Shown here: in pieces, positions 43,217-54,545 of the stretch | Numbering within the stretch: position 1 is the first letter of the stretch | How the letters are laid out: each line of letters starts with the position of its first letter | Position numbers and translations under genes: made by a program | Origin: Agriotes lineatus | Taxonomy: Eukaryota > Arthropoda > Insecta > Coleoptera > Elateridae | Assembly: GCA_940337035.1 (NCBI GenBank) | Contig: CALNHX010002790.1 | Location: 62,001-126,000 of the forward strand | Direction: 5' to 3' | DNA length: 64,000 bases | Notes under the pieces: model-generated | What the model was told of the DNA's origin: nothing | Seen by the model: the letters and a program-made list of their open reading frames with translations, nothing else | Databases searched by the model: none

Positions 43217-44540
43217 TAGCCGGCATTTTTCGATCTAATCGTCAAAATCTAAATGACTTTTGGATGACGGATGGAACAGGTATAGACATATTTCGCTCTA
43301 TAATGAGCCTGAAATGTTCATTTCTTCTGGTTTGCCTTCACTTTAAAAATTTTTGAAATTGCCCAGAAAGACTAAAAACTGATAGGTGAGCACACATACG
43401 GTCAATTTTAGATTGATTTGTAAATAACTGTAAGGAAGCGTACTTGCCTTCACAGTATTTAACAATCGACCAAAAATTAGAGGCTTTTCGTGGGAGATGC
43501 TTGTTCAAACAGTATATCCCAAATAAAGCTGCTAAATAGGAGATTAAAGTTGGGCAATGTTCAGTATGTTCAAGAAGTCGCGATCATATAACCAACTACA
43601 CCTGTCATAGTTGCGATTTACATTTATGTTTGAAACATGCTGTGTTTCCATGTCAAAACTGCATTAACTCTGAGGCTGAATAAAGAAGCACCCATTATTT
43701 CTTTTGTAAGCTATGCATATTTTAGTATTTTTTATTTTTTATTACTTGTGATATAATAATAACTTTTATTTAATAGAAATAATCGTTTATTGTTTTTATT
43801 ATATCGCATTCTTATTTAAAAAAATCATTGATATTTATCCAACAGATGCAAATTATCTAAGTAGTTAATCTTCGCCAACAATCTTTTTCAATATTCAAGT
43901 GACAATTACTCATATGCTTACCTGACGCCCGTGAAGTAAATCTGTGGAATTAAGACTAGACACATCACTATTCCGTCATATGTTACACTTGAAATACTGC
44001 TGTGGTTCTGAAAGAAGGAAATGTTCATATCAAAAATGCTTTCTAGTCAGTTGCTTAATGAAATGTACACATTTACAAATATTGTACCTGTATATATTTA
44101 CTATAAGTACATACCGAACAAGTTTGAAAGTACAAGCGGCTTGTATTTAGAGCTAGAGGATTTGAAAAATATACCGAATCTACCATATGTATGTAGTGCT
44201 CCTTATTAGTAAGTTTGTGACACTCAAAATTCACCGATAAACTCTCAGTTTAGCACATTAGAAGTTGGGCTACACATATGCAGCAGTATCAGTACTCAAG
44301 TTTCTGTACCATAGATCATATGACTAAGGATTGCTAAATGGTATTTATTTCACAATTGAACTTTCGCAAATGCCTAATATCAAAAACTAAATTAAAACTT
44401 TCATAACAAGTACCTAAGCTTTATATGGAAATCACTATTGGAAACGTCGCCATAGTAAATCATTTGCTGTCTTTTGCTCTACTCACGTGCAAACAACCTA
44501 TTCCAATTCTATAAAAGTAACAAGAAATAGAAGTCTAAAC
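43217..44540. other. No supported gene
   Basis: AT-rich between the TA-flanked element and the zinc-finger array. Cys/His-bearing peptides around 43560-43660 (CSVCSRSRDHITNYTCHSCD-like, frame-shifted) resemble the tail of a piggyBac-type or similar zinc-binding protein, but I cannot assign it. Confidence 0.3.
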
Positions 44541-46090
44541 CGTAAAGGTAACTATATTAGTTACACATGCGCGGAATCATGCAAGAGAGAAGCCTTATGT
44601 ATGCGCTATTTGTAATTTCAAAACATCACAGAAAAGTACTTTAGTTACACATGTGAGGAATCATACAGGAGAGAAGCCTTATGTATGCGTTATTTGTAAT
44701 TTCAAAACATCACAGAAAAGTACTTTAGATACACATGTGAGGAATCATACAGGAGAGAAGCCTTATGTATGCGTTATTTGTAATTTCAAAACATCACAGA
44801 AAAGTACTTTAGTTACACATGTGAGGAATCATACAGGAGAGAAGCCATATATATGCGCGGTTTGTGATTTTAAAACATCACGGAAAAGTACTTTAGTTAC
44901 ACATGTGAGGAATCATACAGGAGAGAAGCCTTATGTATGCGTTATTTGTAATTTCAAAACATCACAGAAAAGTACTTTAGATACACATGTGAGGAATCAT
45001 ACAGGAGAGAAGCCTTATGTATGCGTTATTTGTAATTTCAAAACATCACAGAAAAGTACTTTAGTTACACATGTGAGGAATCATACAGGAGAGAAGCCAT
45101 ATATATGCGCGGTTTGTGATTTTAAAACATCACGGAAAAGTACTTTAGTTACACATGTGGGGAATCATGCAGGAGAGAAGCCTTTTGTTTGCGCTATTTG
45201 TAATTTCACATCACTGAAAAGTTTAGTTACACATATGAGGACTCACGCAGAAGAAAAACCCCATATTTGTGCTGATTGTGATTTCAAAGCATTAGAAAAA
45301 AGTGTCTTAGTTGGACATATGAGGACTCACACAGGAGAGAAGCCTTATATTTGCACTGCTTTTGATTTCAAAGCATCATAAAAAGCTAGTTTTGTTTAGA
45401 CATATGAGGAGGCATACTGGAGAGAAGCCTTATAGCTGTGCTGTTTGTAATTTCAAAGCATTAGAAAAAAGTGACTTAGTTAGACATATGAGGACTCACA
45501 CAGGAGAGAAACCTTATATTTGTTCTGTTTGTGATTTCTAAAGCATCGCGAAAAGGTGGTTTAGTTGCACATATGAGGAGTCATACAGGAGAGAAGCTTT
45601 ATACTTGCGCTGTTTGTAATTTTAAAACATCACGGAAAAGTACTTTAGTTACACATGTGAGGAATCATGCAGGAGAGAAGCCTTTTGTATGTGCTATTTG
45701 TAATTTCAAAACATCACTGAAAAGTGCTTTAGTTAGACATATGAGGACTCACACAGGAGAGAAGCCATATATTTGTGTTGTTTGTGATTTCAAAGAATTA
45801 GAAAAAAGTTACTTAGTTGGTCATATGAGGACTCACACAGGAGAGAAGCCTTATATTTGCACTGTTTGTGATTTCAAAGCATCACAAAAAGTTAGTTTTG
45901 TTAGACATATGAGGAGACATACTGGAGAGAAGCCTTATCGCTGTGCTGTTTGTAATTTCAAAGCATTAGAAAAAAGTGACTTAGTTAGACATATGAGGAC
46001 TCACACAGGAGAGAAGTCTTATATTTGCGCAGTTTGTGATTTCAAAGCATCGCGAAAAGGTAATTTAGTTAGTCATATGAGAACTCACAC
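44541..46090 (+). pseudogene. C2H2 zinc-finger array, duplicated and broken
   Basis: About 18 fingers of 28 residues follow C-x2-C...H-x3-H with TGEKP linkers, the format of sequence-specific DNA-binding zinc-finger proteins. Three fingers (44653-44904) are repeated as a 252-bp block (44905-45156) that looks identical. TAA at 45379-45381 falls where a later paralogous finger has CAA (KASQKVSF). An extra base near 45400 and another at about 45540 (GATTTCTAAAGC versus GATTTCAAAGC) shift the frame. The 5' end decays at 44541 with no start or promoter. It is probably a duplicated fragment of a host zinc-finger gene. Confidence 0.8.
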
Positions 46091-46099
46091 TGGTAATAT

Positions 46100-47290
46100 G
46101 GCCGCCGGAGACGGTGATACCGAAAATCGCCCAAATATAGTGGTAAATCCAGTTACATACAAAAAGTGCTCAATATTATTTCATCCTTCATGCCTAGCAC
46201 AGGCTGCGGGTGTAAAATTGGCGTATTGTCGTCACGAGGCTCTAGAAAGAGAGGTTATAGCATCCACTAGTGGAAATGCAGAAATATACCTACTAAAAAT
46301 CATCAAAGGACTTGAGGAAAAGAATACCTTACTACCGGAAAACTGTGAGTTATGGAAGCAAAGGCCTTATCATTGGAAAATCAGTTAAATTCTGTAAACC
46401 TAACCAACAAGGTGGAAAATTCCCGCCAAGATCAACATCAAAACTCCGCCCTCCTGCACGATATGGATGTTGATGAAAACAGTCTGCCGACAAATGGTGC
46501 TAACTCAAACTTTGGAAAAGACGATGTAGTAACAATGATTACACACAGCCGAACAAAAGAAATGAAGGTTTTGTGTTCCTCAGAACGTCAAAGTTAAAAC
46601 GTTATTCCAAGCAACAAGTAAGTGGAAATCAAAACAATGACGATTGGCATAAAAAATTCACAAAAAGGAAAAATTCATGTATAATACGGCACCAGAGAAG
46701 AAGAAAACGACTTCACCCATGAAAATATGCTTGTCAGGGATAAAAAAATCTAGCTCTTCCTATCGAAAGTTAGGGAAGGAGCCATAGAGAAAACTGTAAA
46801 AGCCTACATTGCAAGACAAGCCAAAACTTCTGAAGATGACACCGAGATAAAACTGCCAACCTAAGGTAAAAATGTGTCTTTTTGGCCAAAGGGCGTCGCT
46901 TTTGAACGCTTCAACGTTGCTCGGGGACTCAATTTTTTAGACACGAAGTAGACGGAACAAACCTAAATTTCACTCCAGATAAGAACGAAGTCAACTATGG
47001 AAAGCAAAGTAACTATGTGCTTGAAACAAATCTGAGAAGGTCCAATGAAAATCAAACTTTATACACCACACATACCGAGAATAAAACGGCACTTCTGTTA
47101 CCAGGTGAAGCCGTCGAAATCGAAAATTCGGGGTGGAGCCTACAACCACAACTACTTCACCAGGCCACCAATAGAAGTCTCGGCCGCCTGGACGGAATTG
47201 TATAAATACGGCTTTTCAACCAAAAGTCACTTCTTGGAGTCTAGGCTCAGAAGGCAGCTACTACTCAGGATTAGACAGATTGAGGCCTGA
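46100..47290 (+). pseudogene. Retroelement ORF1-like stretch (PHD-like and coiled coil), degraded
   Basis: In frame after the last finger, the peptide NMAAGDGDTENRPNIVVNPV leads into TYKKCSILFHPSCLAQAAGV, a PHD-like Cys/His motif found in ORF1 of some insect LINEs. A Leu/Glu-rich coiled-coil region (LLKIIKGLEEKNTLLPENCE) follows, then a shift into LENQLNSVNLTNKVENSRQD. Further on are FWPKGVAFERFN (46885-46920) and an 81-codon frame ending SRLRRQLLLRIRQIEA (to 47290). Frames change several times. The ORF1 assignment is from motif order only. The GC-rich tail to 47447 is cut by the errantivirus. Confidence 0.4.
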
Positions 47291-47451
47291 GTAGTAGCAA
47301 AATCCTCCGATCGTCGCCGTTGGATCTTCGCCGCCGTAACCGACGTCCGACCACGGGAGACGCCGAGCTAGCCAGCTGCCGTCCCGTGCCGCCGCCAACG
47401 TCTGGATATCTGGAGATCCGCGCCAGTGCCGTTCCTCGACGCCGGAGAGCG

Positions 47452-47811
47452 AGTTAAGTTGCCAATCGTGGCCTTAACGAAAAAAAACTTTATTTATTTT
47501 ACTACACAAGTTTTTAATTAAATAAGGAGTTACAAATTTGTACAGAGTAACGTTCTGTAAGAAGCACTATAAAAACTAGTAACGTTCTGTAAGACACAAA
47601 TCTATAAACTAAACTAAAATTACACAAGTACGGCTATTTATAGCCTCTGCCATCTTCGGGTGGCGTGATTGAGTGGCGTCACATAATTTCACAATATTGC
47701 GCAATGTTTCACAACTCTAACACTTCTTTTCAGTTCAGAGAATTCTAAATATAGAATTCGCGGCAGCAAGCATTTATTTTGATAGTTAATTGGTTGAGTG
47801 GTTACATTACT
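47452..47811 (-). repeat. Errantivirus 3' LTR
   Basis: The minus strand begins AGTAATGTAACCACTCAACC and ends GGCAACTTAACT. It differs from the partner LTR by a 1-bp indel (AATAAGGAG versus AATGTAGGAG) and a few bases (GTACGGCTA versus GTACTTCTA), so the provirus is young. Confidence 0.95.
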
Positions 47812-47822
47812 CCTCCCCTCTT
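47812..47822 (-). other. Errantivirus polypurine tract
   Basis: AAGAGGGGAGG on the minus strand directly abuts the 3' LTR and would prime plus-strand synthesis. Confidence 0.75.
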
Positions 47823-47846
47823 AAGACAATTCAAAGCATTTGAATT

Positions 47847-49177
47847 TCACGTTTTGATTTCTAAGAACTCAAAAGGTTTAGGAATATCGTCTTTAAATAC
47901 TTTTGATTTTATATATGCCATGAATTTATCTTGTAAGGCTTGGCGTTTACAATAGGTATACACTAACAAACTTAAGATTATTATTACAATCATGCTTAGT
48001 ATTATAATCGTGGTTACAGAAATGTATTGCAAGTTCGTTACATTGGCAGGCTCAAGCGCCCTTTGTATTCCCCCAAGCTGTGACTGGTCTTTAATCAGCT
48101 CTTTAATGTTGATCGGTGTCAGATCCACACTTGCTGTTTTAGTGTGTTTAGCACTATTTGCATCCAAGGCATCAATATTGGGTATTTGCAACTTTACAAG
48201 TTTTGAAGAAGAGGTTCTGATTTGGAACAACAAGGTGTCATGGTCAATGACTGCCGTGCAATCCGGTGTGAGATGAATTAGATTCGTTTTTGTTACTATT
48301 TTCCTTGACTTGGTGTCTAAGCATTTAATGTCAATAGTTACTTTTTGTGGAGTAGTAACCAACCAAGTGGAATCGTCAATTTGGGCTATTTTAACTTTTA
48401 GTAAGTTAAACAGGTAGGGTGAACAAGTTTTGTTGGAGGAAAAAGACAAAAGTTGGGTCTCACATAACTGGTTATTAACAACGGAAAAGTGGTATTTCTC
48501 AGTGCAAAAATAGGAACCGGTGGTTACCAATTTACAGTGGTCCAGTTCGACGGGTATTGACGTTGCAAGGTTGAAGAGTATGGTTTTATAGGTAGGAATG
48601 ATCATACGGTATAAATTGGAGTCAATGTATACCGGGAACGGTATCAATTGCATGAGTTGGTAAATAGTGTCTTTGTGCACTAATGGTATTTCGAAGACGA
48701 ACGTTATTTTGTTATTAATTTGATAAGCTTGGATTAATATTATAGATTCGTAAAGATGAAGGGTTTTATGATGCACAGGGTAAGGTAAAGAAAGCATGTT
48801 GTCTGAGTTTTCAGAAAGGTAGATAGAGATTTGATTGAGATTGGATAATAGTTCTGCGTTATCAAGTAGGGACATATGCATTTGTTGGTTTTGTGCAAAG
48901 GTGAGAGATGTTTCTAATTCGAGCCAGGTGTTTACAAACATTTGTAACGAAAATATTGATTCTGATAGGACACTCTGAATAGAGAGTGAGTTTATGTTGT
49001 TGGTTATAGCACGATTTTGTACAATCAATTTCTGTAGATTTGTATTTAAAAGCTCCTGATTTTTAGTTAGGGTAAATATAGCGTTTTTCCACGACCGGGA
49101 GTAGAAGTCCGTTTCTATAGCATCAAAATTGTCACAGAAGTAGAACATTTGCTCCCTAGAGACTAAATAAGACAAAC
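47847..49177 (-). pseudogene. Errantivirus env, C-terminal segment
   Basis: Open for 442 codons to the stop at 47847. It is the ectodomain remainder of an insect errantivirus envelope protein with a single hydrophobic membrane span near the C-terminus (SVTTIIILSMIVIIILSLLV) and a short basic tail. The N-terminal part lies beyond the inserted repeat (49178-49591), so the first Met here is not the gene start. No function is possible in the present interrupted state. Confidence 0.8.
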
Positions 49178-49591
49178 ATTTCCCAGGGAGTTTTCATTAT
49201 GACTGACACAACAATTATGCCAAATTCGAGGTTATCAGGTTAGGTTTTGCGTCAGTTTTGACACAAACTGACCCAAACCCTAACCTGCTAATCTCGAAAT
49301 TGACTTATTGTGAGCTCTTGTCATAATGACTTACAGTGCCACTAACTTTAAAATTTACCATAGGCTACTAATTTTAAAATAATTGTAACTAAAATGTCAA
49401 TAAATGACGTTTAAAAAAACGGGTTTTTCGTTTTTAATCTTCCTGCAACGTGAAAAAAATAGTATATGCAACTCGGAGAGAATGCTATTTTGCTTCAGTG
49501 CAATTTCTGACTCTCGGGCTTCGCCCTCGAGACAGAAATTGCACCTCAGCAAAATAACGCATTTCTCTCCCTCATTGCATAATCTACTATT
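49178..49591 (-). repeat. Hairpin-bearing interspersed repeat, copy 2 (inserted in env)
   Basis: Opposite orientation to copy 1 (20201-20574) and alignable over its whole length. It has two hairpins: 49195-49328 with long arms (CATTATGA ... TCATAATG) and 49487-49555 with exact-looking 20-plus-bp arms (ATTTTGCTTCAGTGCAATTT inverted nearly completely) around a CTCGGGCTTCGCCCTCGAG loop. Env coding sequence stops at one edge and resumes at the other. No clear target duplication. Confidence 0.85.
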
Positions 49592-50105
49592 ATGGAATCA
49601 TTTATTAAATGTGTATGTTGACTTAGAATTTTATTGTGGATATCTCTTGTAGATTGAAGATCCGCAATGGCATTCTCGTATTTTTCTCCGTCTTCAGGGT
49701 CAAGATTGCCTGTCAAAAATTTAAATACAGTACCGAGTCCATTTATTACTCCGCGTTTTATTCTGATTGTATCTGAAGGGAATATTTGATCAATCATGTT
49801 ATCAATTCTTATGATGTACTGTTGGATCAACAATAGCATGTCATTGTGATTTAATTTTGTTTGTTCTTCATTTTTAACTGTGTAAAAATCACGATTTCTT
49901 AATTTAAGAATAGAGTCTAATAATGAACGTCTAAGGATAGTATAATTTGTTAATAAGGGTGTATAGTCAAATGTCTTTATAATAGTACAGTCGCTTTCTT
50001 TAATTTGCGCTTTTCCTAGGTTTTGAGGGTATAGGCCAGGGTTGTCTGATAGGTCCTTAATTGTTACGTCTCCTGTAACTAAGAGGATACTGCAACTGCA
50101 GAACC
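49592..50105 (-). pseudogene. Errantivirus env, N-terminal segment
   Basis: It holds a furin-type cleavage site RIKRG followed by the conserved Gly-rich block GVINGLGTVFKFLTGNLD, the hallmark of errantivirus Env proteins related to baculovirus F-type fusion proteins. The frame can be followed upstream to about 50100, where it decays. It is cut at 49591 by the 414-bp repeat. Confidence 0.75.
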
Positions 50106-50174
50106 AGATGTAGTACCTGTAACAGGTATTATTTCGTCAGTTTGGCGTATTTCATTTGCATGTCTTTTAAATGT

Positions 50175-51225
50175 TTATTTGGTAGTTAAATCTTCAACAA
50201 GATATGTATTATTGTCTAGGATTTTTATAATTTTGAAGGGTTCTTTAAATTTCATACTTCTTTTATTTCTTCGGTCATTTTTAAGGAAAACTTTTTGATT
50301 AACTTTAAAAGATACAAGTCCTTCATCTTTATTAATTTTTTCATTTCTTTGTTCTTTGGCTTGTTTTTGTTTAGACTGGATTTCTGAGTAAAAATGCGAC
50401 ATTTTATTTTTATGGTCATTAATGTAAGTCTCAAAATAGTTATCATTGCATAATTCAAATGGATTATGACTGTCTGTATGTCCAAATAAAATTTCAGAAG
50501 GAGTAAATTTTAAATTGGAATGTATTGAGTTATTATAGGCTAATATGCAATAAGGCATTTTTTCTTTTTCAGGGGTATGCTCTAATAATCTATAGTGTTC
50601 TAAAATTGTCGAGTGTACTCGTTCAATGAGTGCATTTGATTCATGATGCAAAGGTGTAGTTAGATGTAATTGTATTTTATGTAATTTTAAAAATTCTTTT
50701 ATTATAGCGTTATCGAATTCGTTATCAGCGATGATTTTCTGAGGTACGGCATAATGTGAGAAAAATTTTAACAATGCTTTTGTTATGTCTATTTTGTTTT
50801 GGGATTCTAATAAATATGCTTGTGTGAATTTACTGAAATTGTCAATTACGGTTAAATATTTAGTTTGATTGATTTGGAAAATATCTATGCTGATACAAGA
50901 GAAAGGTTTCTCATAAGTAGGCGATAAACTAAAAGGCAATGTATTTGGGTGTCTATGATATTTTTCTCGTTTACATGTGTCACAATTATTGATGTATCGC
51001 TTAATATCATTGTCAATTCCTTTCCAATAATAAGTACGTTTAAGGTGTTCGCTAGTTTCGTTAATTCCTCTGTGATTAGTTTTACCTAAATGATAGTCCG
51101 AAATGTGTTGTTCACGGTGATCAGGATTAGTAACATAAGTTACTTGCTTAGTGCATCGATGGAAGTGAGGAGAATTTTCATTACTGTTTTCAGTAATAAA
51201 TTTGGAAATTTATCAAAAATATTTT
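50175..51225 (-). pseudogene. Errantivirus pol: integrase
   Basis: The zinc domain shows DYHLGKTNHRG (His pair) and NNCDTCKREK (Cys pair), readable upstream of 50939 without a stop to about 51190. The catalytic triad is in SCISIDIFQ, KIIADNEFD and NALIERVHST, all residues kept. A C-terminal domain with KVFLKNDRRNKRSMKFKEPF and NNTYLVEDL follows. A frame change near 51530 separates it from RNase H. The core looks intact, although upstream pol is lost. Confidence 0.85.
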
Positions 51226-51495
51226 CGTCTTGAAATATACAGTAATAATGGGAGTTTGGTGTACAATATTCTAATAGTAATTGTACAAACTTTTCGTGGA
51301 AGTTATTGTTCACAAAAATACTTATATGTGTGTAGCCATCGAATCTAGTGATTCTAAATGGTTTTGGAATTACAGCATTAATAAATTCTAACTGATTCTT
51401 ATGATATTGCAGGGGTAGTTCAGATATGTCTATTACTGGGGATGATGAATGTTGTGAATGTACAGTATTTACATCACTCTCAATATTTTGATTAT

Positions 51496-52146
51496 CTATT
51501 GGTTCAATTTCTTGTATAGGTGGTACAAAAGTAGGTATAGTTGTTCAATTGATAGGGGATTTATATTAATTCGACTTAAGGCATCAGCTACCTTATTGGT
51601 TTTTCCTGGTAGGTATTTAATGGTAAAATTAAATTCTTCTAATTTTATACTCCAACGGGTTAATTTAGAATTTGGCTCTTTGATGTTGCGAAGCCATATT
51701 AAAGGTCTATGGTCTGTAAATATTGTAAAATGTACGCAATATAAATAGGGGCGGAAATGTTTGCAGGCCCAAACAATGGCTAATAATTCTCGTTCTATTG
51801 TGGGGTAGTTAATTTCGGCTTGGTTAAGAGTTCTTGATGCATAGCTGATAGGTCTGTTATTTTGTGATAATACTGCTCCAATAGCAAATTTGCTAGCATC
51901 TGTAGTTAGCTCAAATGGTTTTGTAAAGTCAGGATAAGCTAATATTGGATCATTAGTTAGCAAGATTTTTAGTTTCTCAAATTGTTCAATGAAATTTTGA
52001 TCGTGTATAATTTTTGAATCTTTCTTTAAACATAAAGTCAGGAATTTTGTTATTTTAGCATAATCTTTTATAAATTTTCGATAATAACCTAAAAGTCCTA
52101 GAAACGATTTTATATCAGTTCTAGTTTTTGGTAAGGGAAATTTCAT
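51496..52146 (-). pseudogene. Errantivirus pol: RT C-terminus and RNase H
   Basis: It starts within the RT connection (TRTDIKSFLGLLGYYRKFI), then RNase H with LTTDASKFAIGAVLSQ, IERELLAIVWACKHFRPYL and FTDHRPLIWL, ending in LPGKTNKVADALSRI. The RT palm with its YxDD box is missing, deleted together with flanking sequence at the junction near 52143. Stop or shift after DALSR region near 51530. Confidence 0.85.
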
Positions 52147-53135
52147 AATAGCACTGATTTTATCTGGGTTTGGTTTTTTACTTCTTCGCGATGAACATGA
52201 GGGTAGCGATAATTTTTTGTAAAGATTGGAATGTCATTTTTTGTACGTATAAAATGTCTTGTCAAGTTTGTGTAAGTCAATGGTAGTTCTGGGTGATGAA
52301 AAATATCTTGGAATTCGTAACATAGAGTCGTTAATGCATGAGCTTCTTCAGCATTTAAATGTGTTGTATTAATGTTTTTTAAGTTTTCATTTTGAAGTTG
52401 ATTTCGAGATTTTAAATTAAAATTTTGATTCTGAGTATTGATGTTATTTATTTCTATTAAATTTGAGTGTTTATAGTCATCTAATAACAGTGGGTTGTAA
52501 ATATAAAATTCTTTTGTCTGATTGGATGTATTAATTGCTGTTGTATAAAAATAATTATTATGGACTTTAACTATAGCTCTAGGTGTTCTACAGTCTTTGT
52601 CAAATATTATTTTGTCACACAAATATGTACCATTACTATTTACAGTTGGTAAAATAATATGTTTTTCTGATCTAGGGGGTAGATTTTTTGAATTTAATAA
52701 TTTATAATCTTTTATAGGTCTGGCTTCAGGTCCAAGGGAAATTTTTGAGTTAAAAGTGGCTAAATGTGTTCTAACTCTGTTATAAAAGTCAATAGGGGAT
52801 TCTTTCTGATTTTGTTTCATTCTTGCAAGATCTATGGTTAAATTTAATTCTGATCGCTGATCTCCAAAGTTATTGTTTAGTGTTAATTTTAATTCGTTCC
52901 AGTTGTTGAATTCATAGCCGATAACGACTTCTAAAGCCTTGTCTTTTAATTTATTTCTAACGGATGAAAGTAAAAATTTATTAATATAGGCTTCTGGCTG
53001 AGCTGGTATTAAAAATTGGGATAAAATTAGCTCAACAGATCTAATAAATTCTGATAAAGTTAGTGGGTTACCGTCGTAACTTGGAATTTCAGAAACCATT
53101 CGTACAGAAAAACCTGGTGGGAATAAATCTGCCAT
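52143..53135 (-). pseudogene. Errantivirus gag fused by deletion to protease/RT start
   Basis: Gag starts at MADLFPPGFSVRMVSEIPSY (53135) and reads through a capsid-like region (ELILSQFLIPAQPEAYINKF) to about residue 135. The same frame then passes, without a stop, into a pol segment (EEAHALTTLCYEFQDIFHHP, then RHFIRTKNDIPI) that normally precedes the RT palm. The C-terminal Gag and the protease core are absent. Keeping the frame across such a deletion is notable, but the product would lack enzymatic activity. Confidence 0.8.
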
Positions 53136-53760
53136 GTTTCGATTTGCTTGTATTTGGTTGAAAATTAAACGTGGTGGTCTCAGCATAAAAATTCACTATT
53201 AGTTTTAGCGATTGATTTTTATGTTAGTAAACAGTTTATTCTAGGGAAAATTTAACACAAAGCAGTGCTTAATCTGTGCGATGCTGAGTCAAGCTTACTG
53301 CGTTCTGTTACGTACTAAGTAGGCTAAATAAATATTTAAAACTATGTTATTGGGTTTATAATTTGTTTAAAAACAAACACACACACACTTTAAAACGTAA
53401 AAGGTTGCTTACTTCATATTTGTAGTTGGAACGTGTAGACTTCCTTTGGAGTGGTCGTACAGGTGGTCCGTGGTTAATTAAAGGTGTAGATACCCTCTGG
53501 ATTGGTCGTACAGGTGATCTCGATGATCAGAAAACTCCTCGATGGCGCAGGTGTCTGCGATAGACTGATGTCTCCGATAGACTGGTCCAGTAGTTAGCGG
53601 TGCTGCTTTTTGGCGATGTTTGTCCTCCAAGTTGCGTTGCTTCGTACCGGTGTTGGTTGATTTCGGAATACTTGGTTAAGTATTAAAATACACAAAAAAG
53701 CGTAAAATAAAAAAAAAAAATTTTCAAAATTTCACAGTGCCCTTTTGCCAAGTATCCTAC

Positions 53761-53771
53761 CGACTGCGCCA
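53761..53771 (-). other. Errantivirus primer-binding site (tRNA-Ser)
   Basis: TGGCGCAGTCG on the minus strand is complementary to the tRNA-Ser 3' end (CGACTGC-G-CCA), sharing its first base with the LTR end. tRNA-Ser priming is known for the 17.6/297 group of errantiviruses. Confidence 0.75.
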
Positions 53772-54131
53772 GTTAAGTTGCCAATCGTGGCCTTAACGAA
53801 AAAAAACTTTATTTATTTTACTACACAAGTTTTTAATTAAATGTAGGAGTTACAAATTTGTACAGAGTAACGTTCTGTAAGAAGCACTATAAAAACTAGT
53901 AACGTTCTGTAAGACACAAATCTATAAACTAAACTAAAATTACACAAGTACTTCTATTTATAGCCTCTGCCATCTTCGGGTGGCGTGATTGAGTGGCGTC
54001 ACATAATTTCACAATATTGCGCAATGTTTCACAACTCTAACACTTCTTTTCAGTTCAGAGAATTCTAAATATAGAATTCGCGGCAGCAAGCATTTATTTT
54101 GATAGTTAATTGGTTGAGTGGTTACATTACT
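53771..54131 (-). repeat. Errantivirus 5' LTR
   Basis: Direct repeat of 47452-47811, followed by the AGCG duplication at 54132-54135. The leader 53136-53770 holds the primer site and no gene. Confidence 0.95.
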
Positions 54132-54315
54132 AGCGTCGTCCCTGTCGCCGGAGCGCGACATCGCCACTAGATAGTGCGTGTGGACTTAGTGTAGTTTAGC
54201 AAGTAAGTTAGCTTAAGTTTGTTATTCTTAGTTTTGTATATATATTTTCCATTCGATCTTTTCTCTGTGTGTATTTTGTGTGTGGCACTGTGATCGTGAT
54301 CTTGCCGCTCGCACA

Positions 54316-54390
54316 GGTTATGTTTTGCGTCAGTTTGTGTCAAAACTGACGAAAACCTAGCCTACTAACCTCGAATTTGACATAGACTGA
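54316..54390. repeat. Hairpin-repeat fragment
   Basis: CAGGTTATGTTTTGCGTCAG and the complementary AAAACTGACGAAAACCTAG form the central hairpin of the 20201/49178 family, followed by CTCGAATTTGACATA. Only the hairpin core is present. Confidence 0.7.
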
Positions 54391-54459
54391 CAATACACTT
54401 CAGTACTGTTAAAAGTATAACACGATACGCAAGTGATTTAGCCTAAACATGGCGGCTAA

Positions 54460-54545
54460 AACCACGTGATCTAGGGGGCCAATCAAAAATAGGACACCCC
54501 ATTGTCGCCACTGTCTATATAAAGGCACTGTAGTGGAGTCCAAAG
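54460..54545 (+). promoter_or_regulatory. Promoter-like cluster (E-box, CCAAT, TATA)
   Basis: CACGTG at 54463-54468, CCAAT at 54479-54483 and TATATAAAG at 54516-54524 are arranged as in a Pol II core promoter, with AATAAA 290 bp downstream (54805-54810). A promoter and a polyadenylation signal this close suggest a solo LTR; a short transcript is the alternative. No ends or coding sequence confirm either. Confidence 0.3.

Larger units (their letters stand above)
47452..54131 (-). mobile_element. Errantivirus (gypsy-type endogenous retrovirus), internally deleted
   Basis: Direct LTRs of 360 and 361 bp enclose minus-strand gag, pol and env remnants. The exact 4-bp duplication AGCG (47448-47451 and 54132-54135), LTR ends AGT...ACT, a tRNA-Ser primer site and a polypurine tract are all typical of insect errantiviruses. 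The sequence between gag and RNase H carries large deletions, including the RT active site, and env holds a 414-bp insertion. The provirus therefore cannot be autonomous. It sits in the GC-rich tail of the element at 46100-47447, which resumes at 54136. Confidence 0.93.
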
